A DNA stretch of 64,000 nt. Source: Agrypnia vestita (Eukaryota; Arthropoda; Insecta; Trichoptera; Phryganeidae). Under the pieces are notes generated by a model that saw nothing but the letters and a program-made list of their open reading frames with translations, had not been told where the DNA came from and did no database searches. Of this stretch, positions 1-9,906 are shown piece after piece. Both the position numbers and the translations under genes were made by a program. Where the stretch lies: assembly GCA_016648135.1 (NCBI GenBank), contig JADDOH010004228.1, positions 186,001 through 250,000 of the forward strand. The letters are read 5' to 3'. Within the stretch, counting starts at the first letter, position 1. The number at the start of each line of letters is the position of its first letter.

Positions 1-103
1 CCCAATTTAACACCATTAGAACAAAAAATATCCACAACTGCTGATAATTTGTAGATTCTATTTCTTTGGACTGAGTGGCATTCGACAACAGAAATTCATT
101 CAC
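1..103 (-). CDS. MFSD6-like exon with transmembrane helix 3, cut by window edge
   Basis: The acceptor is a pyrimidine tract plus CAG just above 103 on the minus strand, with phase 0. The exon starts VNEFLLSNATQS and runs into the hydrophobic stretch LWIFFVLMVLNW. It carries one sequon (NAT). It has no donor inside the window, so it continues to the left. Confidence 0.85.
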   Translation of the reverse strand, partial: MNEFLLSNATQSKEIESTNYQQLWIFFVLMVLNW

Positions 104-3100
104 CTGAAACCAGATAAAAAAAATAATTTAAAATATAGAATATCGTGAGTAACAAATATTTCGAACAGCGCCACGGCGATCGATCTTGACTGTTTTTTAA
201 TGTTTTCTGTAGTTATACTTAATGTTTTTTGTTTAAATTGAAGATGTAATAAATAAACAAATATGTTTGGTGGCCCTGATAGGGAGTTTGAGCGAGCAGA
301 ATGCGCGGCCGGAAAGGGCCACGCGCTGATTGGCTGACGCACGCAAGGTCTGACGTGGTTAATTAAATAAATGCGCTGTTATCAAAGTGCAAAATCAGTC
401 TCTTTGTTTGTTCTCGCTTCTACTCTTCCATCCAGAATCCAGTTTAAACAGTGTTTTATTTCAACTTTCACTACATCCTGTTCCTGGCATCAAAATCTAG
501 CCTACTCACACCTACCTTAACAGTCTTTGTCCTGTGCATGACAATAAAGATATTCTAATAATATAATCCGAGCATATATTATTCACTTCACTTAATAACT
601 GCTACTTAACTGGTACATACACAGTAGAACCTCGTTATTTTGAAATTCAAAGGACCCAAAAAAACATTTCGAATTATGCAGAAACCCGTTGTTATTCGAA
701 ATTCAAGTTACAAAAAAAAAAATGCAATACGATTGCAAAATTCTCATAAAAAACATTAATTTTTTAAAAAACGTCATTAAATTTGTTGCACTTGCAAATA
801 AAATTGATTTTTTTTTCAATTTTATCAAATTAAAAAAAAAAAAATAATGTATAATAATAACTTGTATATAATAATGTATTGACTTATGTCACAAGGAGCT
901 AAAAATTATTTTGAATAACGAATTATGGTCTTTTGAACGGGTTTTTGAATTATCGGGATTAATCTACTATGAAATTAACATTTTGGAACATGTAGGTTTT
1001 AAAAATTTCGAATTAAAGTGAATATCGAATATCAGGGTTCGAATTAACGGGGTTTTACTGTATTAAAAAACATATGTTTGTTTAGTACGATACTTGCTTA
1101 GTATCTGTTCTTGTGTTGACTACCAAAATTCTCCTATTTTTCAAACCATAAGCACATGGCTTAAATTGAAAATTAGTAAGAATATTGATAATATTTTGTA
1201 AAATAAAAAACTAAAAAAGGTTTTTTAAAACACTCATTATTACTTGAGTGTTCCATTCCCACATCCTAATATGAAATACATCAATATTATTAAATAAAGG
1301 AAAACTTACTTCAGCATTCTCACATCGTGTTTTACAATCAGAATGGAAATGACTCTGATGTTTTGCCGGACACATTGGTAAGTGGGAAGAACCTAAAATA
1401 AAACAATTTATGAGATAACCAAATTACAATTTTTTTTAGGACGATAACTAAGATAGAATCTTTGTCCTAATACAGAAGTAATAAACTGCACATTATTTAT
1501 AATAATTAAGAATATATAAGCATTAACTGAGAGGCCATGGCCATAAAATTTGTTTTCAGTGTCTTAGAAGTCACCCTTAGTTACGGAATATTTATATGTA
1601 GAGCTTGACCAACGTAAATTGGCGTGTGGTGACTTTGGAACTAAAACCCGCCCCGCCCGCACCCGGTGGTAACCCCTCGCCCTGTCATTCAGTTCAATCT
1701 CATATTTGGGCGTGAGCTGTAACATCTTGATATCCAATTTACACTGAATTATTATGTCCAAAACATCCAAAACAGTCAGGGTGGTGCAAGAACATTTGAC
1801 AATGAAGTATTAAAGTTTTGCAAAGCTGAAAAAGCAAATAATGTACCAATATTACCGTTTGACAGGACTCTAAATAGAGCAGCCGTCATTTCTGGTTTGT
1901 TTCTTTAGTGTTGCCCGACCAAATTTCTATTAAAGGCTCCGACACCGGTCACCGGACACTCTGTATATTATGTATTGTGTAATAAATTTACAACCTGGCA
2001 GCTTCTGTTTCGCGACAGGGACGCCCTCCATCGAACGCCAATTTATACTGGTGGCACTTTACACAGGATATGTTTTTTTACATTTTCTATTACGTACACA
2101 GAATATGTTTTCTTATGAATACAATACAAGTGTAAAGTCAATATTATGGAGATAAAACTGTATTGAAATAATTAAGGAGCGTTCAAGTGAATTTCAGGCG
2201 ATTTTTATTGAATATTGAATCCCGGCGAACTGGAGCTCATTTCATGGTAGATTTTTCACCCTAGTACTAATAACAGTACTATTACTTCTTTCAAATTTAA
2301 TGATTTATAACTATTAATATATATCATTTCTTAATTATTTCAGTGCAGTGTAATCTCCATAATGTTAATGTGTGTAGTATCATCTCAGACATATGCAGCA
2401 TATTTCCGTACATGTCTATTGCTGGCACGAATACATTGACAATTATATCCTCGTCCTTCTCTATCATAACTTTTCACTCTAGCAATATTTACGTCAAAAA
2501 TGACAAATATGAATATTTACTTAAAATTGCATTTAGTTTAACTTTTAAGACCTGTCTTGAAAGAGCATGATCAAATCACAGAATACCTTGAATTTCAAAC
2601 TTGTAGAATGAATGTCCAGCCTTAATTATAATGGCAGTTACTTTGAGTTACAAAATGATTATTTTAAATTACACTAAACTGATTAGTACGTACTACAGAT
2701 TAGTACGTAAAATAATTTAAAAAGCATTATTTGTGATTAGCACATTCTTCATCATTTAGTTGTACAATATATAAAAATTATGCAATAAAATGTTTTTTAC
2801 ACACACCATCAGGCATTATCACTCTTTGAAGTCTAAAATATATGCATTTTCCTTCCTGATCAGTCTTATCTAAAGGAACAATTCCTGTAAAGTTCAATGT
2901 ATTTGGTAAAATACTAGCAGCAGGCTGACAAGAAAGTGTTTCATCCGCCTCCCAGCCCAGACACATATCGAGCCATTTTAAAGGGGTCTCCATGTTGCAC
3001 ACCACCTGAAAATGCAATCAGATTCGTAAATGAAACTAAGCATGTATTAGATTTCTTCTTTTGGAATTAAACAGGTCATTTAAAATAATAAAATTAAATG

Positions 3101-6100
3101 TAACCACCATGAAATCCAGATAAATTATAGTCAGAGATTATAAAATAACAAACTATATGGCATTATAAAATATATTAAATTTCAATTGACCATACTCGGG
3201 ATGCTCGTTGTCTAGATTCAGAAGATTATTGTGCCTAAATTGCCATTTATGAAACTTAAATCAATCAACTCACATTGCATGCAACTTCGCCGGACTCCTG
3301 TTTAATACTTTCAACAAACATTTGAAGATCTTCTTTGGTATGAGAACATGTGTTAAAATATGTGATATTTTTTTCACAAAATAGGTTCATAGTATTTTGG
3401 GACAAACTCAAAAACGAAATTATACGTTCATGAGGACAAAATATTGAGCAAGTTGTTCTGAAAGCTTCATCGAATTTACTTGAACAATGTGGTGTATATT
3501 CCAAACCTAAAATAATAAACCATTGTGAAATTAATAAACAAACAAATTAGTTGAATAGTAACCATTTTTAAAAGAATACTATAATAAAGAATAATAAAAG
3601 GAACATACCATCAGACATAATAGTTCTTGTTACTGTGAAATAAGCGCAGTCACCTTCACCTCGTGTTAGATTTTTTGATATTTTAGCAGTAAACTTAAGC
3701 TCAGTCTGATTGTAGCAATATTTTGGAACTTTCCAATGTTCACATACCGTTTGCCACATTTCAGAATTGTTCATTGAACAAGACATCTGAAAAAACAATT
3801 AGACCATCAGAGAACTATTTCAGAACCACAGATCCATTTCAAACGGTATATAAAAAAATTACACAAACCAAAATAAATAGAGACCTAGGAATAAAAAGGT
3901 TTCCTCTGACATTTCATTTGATAATAATTTTAAAAACATTCTAATTAGTTAGTACTATAGAAATATTAGAGATGTCTCGTAACTAGTTGTAAAAACTTTG
4001 GGGGAGTCTTCTTCATTAAAATTTGAATTGAAAATATTTTTTACACTTTGTGTGAAATGTCGACAGTTACGGAGATAAGTGACATTGTCGCAAACAGGAC
4101 AAAGAGTGTAGATTTTTAGTAGGAATGGATCGCAAATTTCCACTCATGTGATTTTGTGGTCTAGTGCAGAAAATGAAGATGAAATACAAATAAACAAACA
4201 CTGGTTTATCAAAAAATCAAAAAAAGGGGAAAAACACATTTATTTATTATTTTGTTGGTGTAGTTTTTTGTTTTATGTTTATGTTTTATGTATTAAATTT
4301 ATTTAGAATAACACCTTAAAAAAGGGGAAAAAATATTTTGTTGGTGTAGTTTTTTGTACAGCGGGAGACTTTGACACGATATGACAGTCGTTTAGAGCCA
4401 AGAATGTCCGTCGCAATTCCTGTTCGAAACGGACATCAAAGTTTGCATTTTTTTCAATATTTCTGGCTTATCTATTGTAAAACATTTGACTATCATGAAA
4501 ATAATTTAGGTATATCTTTTTTTTAAATAGAGATACTGACACGGAATATAATATTGTGTTGCATCAATATTATTACAATTTTCAAGCTAAATGCATGTGC
4601 TATGAAAATAGGACTAACTTGCTTGTGTTTAATAACAAATATTAAAAATTAATTCGCTTTGATAAAAGTCAAATAAATTTTTAAAACCTTGCAGAAATTT
4701 GGAAAATATTTTTTTGTAAGGTTTTTGTCATATTATTTGATCTGTATTAATGCTAATAATTTTTTTAAATATTCTATATACGTTATTGTAATGATAGTTC
4801 AATGTTTTACAAAAAATAAGTCAGATATATTGAAAAAAAAAAACCTGCTTGTCTCCATAATTGCCAACATTTTACCCAAAGTGAGAAGAATGTTTTCTAT
4901 CAAAATTTAATGAGACTACCCCGAAGTTTTTGCTTCTAGCCATGTGACATTTGTATATATTATTTTTTAAGCGCCTCAAATAATCATGATGTGTATAATA
5001 TTTCTATACAATAAAATCTAAATGAATATTAAAATAATCTGTACATCTCACTACTTTTCAACTGAATTTTTCATAATTTTGTAAGAAACCATTGTTATTT
5101 TGACATCTCATGACTCACAAGCATCTGACTAACAGAATCCGTGCAAGCAGAACGAAGTAAGTATATTTTATGGAATATTGACGATTGTCTATGGAAAAAC
5201 ATAATTTTTTCTACTTTTAACTCTCTTATTACACATTATTATTTTATTTTCTTTGGGTGTTGTTCTAAAAAAATTCTTTGGGATATTTATGAGGTACAAA
5301 GAATAGCAGCTCAATATAATTAATAATTATTATATTAAATAGTTTTAAAAATAAGATATTTGGGGTTCAGTTGTAACCCTGTTCTGGAGTGTTAAATTAC
5401 AATAGATCATTGTTAATTTGCATTCAAGGGAAAAAAAAGTGAATTGTAATATTTGATTTCATGCTCAAGTTAGAAAAGCAAGCAAATATTGTAAGTGTTT
5501 ATTTGAATAAATGATTTATTTTTTTCAAAGTGTTTTGTTGAAATATGCCTAAATACATACATTTTTCATAAAATTAATGGCTTTTTGGCAAATTCGCAAG
5601 TGCATTACAATTTTTTTTTTGTTTCCTTGAATTTCAAATTAACTAGGTTCTACAGTACATTGATGTATAAAATGGTGATTTAACCAGTATAACGGAAAAA
5701 CTTACATGACATTGGGTTGTTTCATTGATTGAGATTAAGGAGTTAACTCTGTTTGCAGTGCACTGATCTGCGGAAGGATCATCTTTAGAACAGACACTGA
5801 AAAAGCTCGAGCCGTCTCCGCATGATAATTGTACATCAGCTTGTTTATGCGATTCCGGAATGAAGTAAAGACCAGAAAATGCAGTTATTGTCAGTATTTG
5901 AAACAAGATAAAAACAAGTTTGTGCTTCTCATACCTAAAAAAAATGTTTTATCGCAATGAAGATAAGTCAATGTATATATCTGCCACCACCGTTCCCGAA
6001 TAGAGCTGTATTATATAGGATGTGGAGTGTATAACAATACTAGAATCAGGGTTCGAAAAAATCAGGTTTTTATAATAAAAATCAAAAAATCGGATTTTTT

Positions 6101-7361
6101 TATATATATCCGATATATATCAAAAATTGGATATATATCCAAACATTTTTTTCTCCTTTTTTGCACACGTCGATTGATATAAACTCCAAATAATTAGGAA
6201 ATTTATTTTTTTCTCAAAACGATTTCGTCCTCTTTAGCGAGTTCTCACCCCATTTTAGCCACGTTACCAGTGTTGTCTGAAACAACACTTTTTACTCGTG
6301 TTTTGTTTTTTATGTGCGACGTTGCGGCGGTTGATTTAGGGGTTTTTAATGGCTTTTTAGGGGATTTCTCGGCGGTGCAGTGTGGCCACTGTGGTATTGG
6401 CGTGGAAGAGTTAACTGGCCGGCGTGAAGTGACGAGAGTGGGCTCGGGTAAAAAATATCAATATTTTTAATATCGATATATATCAAAAAATGTTTTTTTT
6501 TCGAGTATTAAACTGGATATCTTTTTCGATATTTTAACGCAGCGAGAACCCAGGCCCGATGATGTTTTTTTTTGGTTGTAAAATTTTTTTACAAAATATA
6601 AATATTTTTTTCGAGTACTTTGATATTTTTTTAACCATACAAATCCATTTCGGAAAATTTTCGAAGCCGCCTTTAGGCTGATTCTAGAGCCATCCAAGCT
6701 GGCGGAGCTAAACTTATCGTTGATACAAACAAATAATCAGATCAAATAAAAAAGAAGGCTAATAGAAATTATTACTTACTAGAGCATTAGAAACACTATA
6801 CACTTCACTGAAATTATGGAACTGAACTGCCATTCAAAATTCGAACTTAGTGTGTCGTTATATAGCTTACCTATATCAAAAAAACAACCGTAGCACTTTT
6901 TAAAATACAACTAGTGTCATCTAGTAACGACCGTAGATATGAAAAAAATAACTTGTAGCACTTTTTAAAATACAACTAGCGCCATCTAGTAACGACCGAG
7001 ATATTGAAAAAAAACCTGTAGAATTTATTAAAATAAAACTAGCGCCATCTATTAACATTCGCAGAAAGTTTTTTGGAATATATATCAAAAATAAAAATCG
7101 AGCCATAAATAGCGTGATATATATCCTCGAACCCGGACTAGAATGATTGTTCTTTTCTCTTTTAAAACGTTTTTTTTAAACCCCTTTTCTGTGTCTATTC
7201 ACGCATTCGTTTTATTACTCACCTATCTGCAATTGCTCCAAAAAGTGGTTTGGCAATCAACCCAAAAATTGGCAAAAATGTATATATTATTCCAACTACG
7301 TACAGAGAGAATCCAAGCTGTTTTGCATATGTCGGCAAGTATGGTACCAAAGGTGCCGTGC
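1..7361 (-). CDS. MFSD6-like major facilitator superfamily transporter, 7 exons, partial at both ends
   Basis: Seven exons join in frame with GT/AG borders and matching phases: 7223-7361, 5706-5934, 3609-3786, 3274-3506, 2807-3005, 1310-1392 and 1-103, about 388 codons. The first reads through a helix with PLVPYLP, KQLGFS and GLIAKPLFGAIADR, the conserved start of MFSD6-type transporters. The second gives helix 2 (KLVFILFQILTITAF). A loop rich in cysteine follows, with seven N-glycosylation sequons (NET, NNS, NQT, NLT, NIT, NFT, NAT). Helix 3 (LWIFFVLMVL) begins in the last exon. The loop is therefore expected to be extracellular or lumenal. The exon with the start codon lies above 7361 and was not found, and the remaining helices lie left of base 1. 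The family is a membrane transporter or receptor-like MFS protein; the substrate cannot be read from the sequence. Confidence 0.88.
622..1060. mobile_element. Tigger/pogo-type non-autonomous element (MITE)
   Basis: The ends are inverted: CAGTAGAACCTCGTTATTT at 622 and, on the other strand, CAGTAAAACCCCGTTAATTC ending at 1060, next to a TA. The interior is AT-rich with no ORF. CAGTAGAACC-type ends with TA duplication are known for Tigger/pogo elements. The element sits in the intron between the last two MFSD6-like exons. Partial relatives of the same end occur near 10999, 57099 and 61213. Confidence 0.65.
1310..1392 (-). CDS. MFSD6-like exon, second copy of the Cys-rich half-module B
   Basis: An 83-nt exon with acceptor TTTTAG and donor GTAAGT, entered in phase 1 and left in phase 0. 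It encodes SSHLPMCPAKHQ...DCKTRCENAE. The pattern G-x-x-x-x-P-x-C ... C-x3-C matches the start of the exon at 3274-3506, which suggests the two are duplicates. Confidence 0.82.
1393..2806. other. Intron of MFSD6-like gene, no further gene seen
   Basis: This intron of about 1.4 kb is AT-rich. Short ORFs on both strands lack coding character. A moderately GC-rich patch around 1630-1690 has no recognisable motif. No transposon ends were recognised. Confidence 0.5.
2807..3005 (-). CDS. MFSD6-like exon, second copy of the Cys-rich half-module A
   Basis: The exon is entered in phase 0 after TTTTCAG and left in phase 1 at GTGTGT. It encodes VVCNMETPLKWLDMC...GKCIYFRLQRVIMPDG. The arrangement C-N-M ... 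W-x3-C-x2-W ... C ... N-F-T ... G-x-C-x-Y-F ... R-x-I-M-x-D-G is the same as in the exon at 3609-3786, so the two exons are paralogous. Confidence 0.88.
3274..3506 (-). CDS. MFSD6-like exon, first copy of the Cys-rich half-module B
   Basis: The exon is entered in phase 1 after TTTTAG and left in phase 0 at GTGAGT. It encodes GLEYTPHCSSKF...TTCSIFCPHE...EVACN with six cysteines and one sequon (NIT). It is longer than its partner at 1310-1392 because of an extra stretch rich in helix-forming residues after the shared Cys pattern. Confidence 0.88.
3609..3786 (-). CDS. MFSD6-like exon, first copy of the Cys-rich half-module A
   Basis: The exon has acceptor TTTTTTCAG, phase 0 entry, and donor GTATGT with phase 1 exit. 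It encodes MSCSMNNSEMWQTVCEHW...YCYNQTELKF...GDCAYFTVTRTIMSDG. Four cysteines and three sequons place it in the loop between helices 2 and 3. Confidence 0.9.
3955..4150. repeat. Half copy of the palindromic CAGGGTGT-type MITE
   Basis: The stretch with ACTAGTTGTAAAAACTTTGG, then ACACTTTGTGTGAAA and ACGGAGATAAGTGACATT repeats the arm of the MITE at 29539-30061. Closer copies are at 9600-9720 and 60490-60640. Only one arm is present. Confidence 0.5.
4360..4950. repeat. Diverged MITE halves flanking a SINE-like insert
   Basis: At 4430-4520 and 4660-4950 there are two opposed arms of the CAGGGTGT-type foldback family (shared AAAACATTTGACTATCATG and its complement, then TTTTTGCTTCTAGCCATGTG). Between them, about 4530-4640, is a fragment shared with 12970-13105 and 30140-30310. 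The arrangement suggests insertion of one repeat inside the other. Confidence 0.5.
5706..5934 (-). CDS. MFSD6-like exon with transmembrane helix 2 and start of the loop
   Basis: The acceptor is TTTTAG and the donor GTAAGT. One base (G) completes the Arg codon of ADR from the previous exon, giving ADR-YEKHKL, the conserved MFS loop. Helix KLVFILFQILTITAF is followed by a polar stretch with four cysteines and a NET sequon. Exit is in phase 0. Confidence 0.9.
6047..7136. mobile_element. hAT-type non-autonomous transposon with exact 8-bp target duplication
   Basis: ACTAGAAT flanks the element exactly at 6039-6046 and 7137-7144. The ends are inverted: CAGGGTTCGA at the left and TCGAACCCGG at the right. 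An 8-bp duplication with short CAGGG-type ends is the hallmark of hAT elements. No transposase is present. The interior is AT-rich and holds three tandem units of about 64 bp at 6890-7080. It lies in an intron of the MFSD6-like gene. Confidence 0.85.
6890..7080. repeat. Three tandem units of about 64 bp with a CGCCATCT core
   Basis: Units begin with GTAGCACTTTTTAAAATA at 6890 and 6955, and with a diverged form at 7018. Each holds ACTAGYGYCATCTAKTAAC. The cores at 6978-6987 and 7041-7050 read AGCGCCATCT, that is AGATGGCGCT on the other strand, while the first copy is mutated. The repeat is internal to the hAT element. Confidence 0.75.
7223..7361 (-). CDS. MFSD6-like exon with transmembrane helix 1
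   Basis: The exon follows TTGTTACAG and ends at GTGAGT. It encodes TAPLVPYLPTYAKQLGFS, then VVGIIYTFLPIFGL and AKPLFGAIADR. This is the family's N-terminal signature. Entry needs one base from an upstream exon that was not located. Confidence 0.88.
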
Positions 7362-7987
7362 CTGTAACAAACAATAATATGTGTTAAACCAACAAGAGAA
7401 ACATGCATTTATTTAAGTAGCAGTAAATAATTACATATTTAAATTAGATATATTCCTTAGAAATACGGACTTGAATATTTTCATGCTAGAAATTAATATT
7501 AAACCTTAGAACACCAAACAATAATATATTGCCATAAATAATTTGACAGAAAAATGCAAGCAATGACTTTGTTTCAGTCAATATTGAAATATTCTAAAAG
7601 ATTTATTGAACATACCGTAAGCAAATGGTAATCATATTATTAATGAGATAAAATATAACTGTGTGATTGATGTTTGCCTGATTGGTAACCGTGATTATTC
7701 ATAATTTGGCAATAAAGTCTGCCAATAAGCAACTACATAAAAATTTAAAAGTAAACCTCACTTTTGAATTAAATTATCAGTCATCATCGCAATTTAACAC
7801 CAATCACAATTAGATTCACATTCACAGTTTATCTCACACTAATGCACTTTATTGCACACTTTTAGATACTGAATTTACCAAGAACCCTTTGCGTTATTTA
7901 TGATACAGTAACACCTTGGATTGCGTGTAACTTGCTCTGTGTATGTTTTGCAAGATGAGTAAAAAATATTAATTAATATCATTGAAA

Positions 7988-8041
7988 GCAGTCCCTCTCA
8001 TCATCATACCTGATGATGAGAGGGACTGCTCCTCTCGAAAC
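7988..8041 (+). ncRNA. Hammerhead-like core inside a palindrome (Penelope-type end)
   Basis: A 19-bp perfect inverted repeat (7988-8006 and 8011-8029) overlaps a hammerhead-like layout: CTGATGA at 8010-8016, a stem GAGAGG/CCTCTC, then GAAAC at 8037-8041. Penelope-like retroelements are known to carry such ribozymes in their terminal repeats. Stem III and the cleavage site are not clear, so activity is uncertain. Confidence 0.5.
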
Positions 8042-8140
8042 TATAGTTGTAAATTAATAACTCATATTGTGTGTGTATTACAAAGTATATTAAAACATAT
8101 TTGAAAAAATATTAATTAATTTCAACTTGATAAACGATAA

Positions 8141-8881
8141 CTCACCATGGCTTTTCAATCTGTATATGGACAATTGTATGAAAGAACTGAAGGAACTAGA
8201 AGTAGGAATGAAAATGGACGGGCTCACCATATCCTGCCTATTATATGCAGACAATGCAGTATTAGTGGCTAACAGTGAAGCGGATCTTCAGTGCCTGGTG
8301 TCCAGGATGGCCGATGTATGCATGCAGAGTGAACTTATATGAAGCAAATCAAAAGTGATGGTGTTCGAGAAAGAAGAACGAATGACTTACAGAAGCAATA
8401 CTAACAGTACATAATGGCGTTCTAGTGCCAACTCTGATGTATGGAAGTGAATCCTGGAATTAGCAAAAAAGGAATGAACGTAGGCTGAATGCGATGGAAA
8501 TGCAGTCACTAAGGCCTTTATGTGGAAAATCTTTAGTCGATAGAGTGAGGAATGAACAAATTAGAAGTGAATGTAATGCTGGCTGTAGTGTGGTAGACAG
8601 AATAAAGAAAGGAGTGCTGAGATGGTTTGGTCATGTGAAACGTATGAACGAGGAAGATGGTTAAGAAAATATATGGGGCGAGTGTTGAAGGCAACAGGAA
8701 TAGAGAGCGTCAGCGAAAGACTTGGCATGATTAAATACTACAAATATTAGAGGATGGCCCTATTAAAAGCCCCAATAACCGTAGAGCTTGCATGAGAAGA
8801 TGTATGAATGTAGCCGATGTGCCAAGATAGAAGAATATGGCATTCTATTCTCTCTACCCACGGCGTAATAGTTAGTTAGTT
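8141..8881 (+). pseudogene. 5'-truncated non-LTR retrotransposon (reverse transcriptase C-terminal half)
   Basis: The coding trace reads SPWLFNLYMDN, then CLLYADNAVLVANSEADLQ; the catalytic YADD is changed to YADN. After stops and a frameshift come PTLMYGSESW, the VRNEQIR block, GVLRWFGHVKRM and NRRACMRR, all typical of the C-terminal part of insect endonuclease-RT elements. It ends in a (TAGT)n tail. AAACGATAA at 8132-8140 and AAACGAATAA at 8882-8891 flank it as a target duplication. It is dead. Confidence 0.8.
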
Positions 8882-8934
8882 AAACGAATAAGGTCTAAGC
8901 ATTAACATACAAGCATACTTTTTGTTTGCCAAGG

Positions 8935-9310
8935 ATCAAGGGATTGGACTGGAATAAAGACAATATTCAAGAGCTGGTGGAGAAATGTGGTCAGAGGCTG
9001 GCCACCGACAAACTGAGCAACAGCAAGAGAAGATCTCGTCTGAGGAGAAAAAACGGAGAATCCTTCACTTCAAATGAGATTAGGAATGTGTAAAATGTGG
9101 GAAACAGTGCAGCATTTTATAGAAAAGTACCGCCCAAGTAAGGCCGCAGCAACAGTGCAAGTGATGAATTTGTTTAATGACATGTAATGTCACATTTTTG
9201 CAAAATCCTTAAAAGGAGGCAAAGACAAGTGTCATTCGATAGGTTTCTTATAAATGTCACAAAAAAGAAAAAGATTCCAGTGAGCCAACAGACAGCAGTA
9301 TTTCCATTAG
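8935..9310 (+). pseudogene. Tigger-like (TIGD) transposase C-terminal relic
   Basis: Broken reading frames give LDWNKDNIQELVEKCG, then MCKMWETVQHFIEKYRP, MNLFNDM and LKRRQRQVSFDRFLIN. The order matches the C-terminal tail of Tigger/TIGD1-type pogo transposases (FNDxxxxHFxxxLKxRQxQxxxDxF). Frameshifts and stops show decay. The catalytic domain is not seen. Confidence 0.55.
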
Positions 9311-9599
9311 TGACTGCTATCTGTTGTTGTTATAAAGATATTTTGTATTAATCAGCGGGAAATTCACATTGACATATTATGAGAGCTTTTCATTACAAAC
9401 ACATTTCACTAACAAATTATGCTTATAGTCTAAGGTCTTGCTGTATTTTAAGGAAAAAATTGTGTATAAAAACTACCTTTTTATCAAAATATTATTAATA
9501 AGAAACATGATTAATTTTTTATTAATTTTTATTAAATGGTTTCCATTCTTGGAAGCATAAATCATAAAAATAATAAAATAATGTAAATGTTTAAAAAGT

Positions 9600-9725
9600 A
9601 TTAGCTAGTAGAAAAAACTTTGGGGGAATCTTCTTTACTCAATTTTGAATACAAAATATTCTTTACACTTTGGGTGAAATTTTGACAGTTAAGGAGATAA
9701 GCGACATTAAAGTTTGTATAATAAA
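9600..9725. repeat. Half copy of the palindromic CAGGGTGT-type MITE
   Basis: TAGCTAGTAGAAAAAACTTT, then CACTTTGGGTGAAATTTTG and AGGAGATAAGCGACATTAA repeat the arm seen at 3955-4150 and 60490-60640. No opposite arm is present. Confidence 0.5.
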
Positions 9726-9906
9726 GGGGATGGTTGAGGAGACAAATTACAGAGGGTGCCCCCGACGCGAGAATTTGGAACAGGTGTACGAGGACGTAAG
9801 CTGCGTAAACGGATACATCGAGCCGAAGAGGGCTGCAGAGAATGGGGCGCAGTAGAGGACGAGATTTAGGGCTTTGCGGCAAACAAATCCTCAGGATTGA
9901 AACCAC

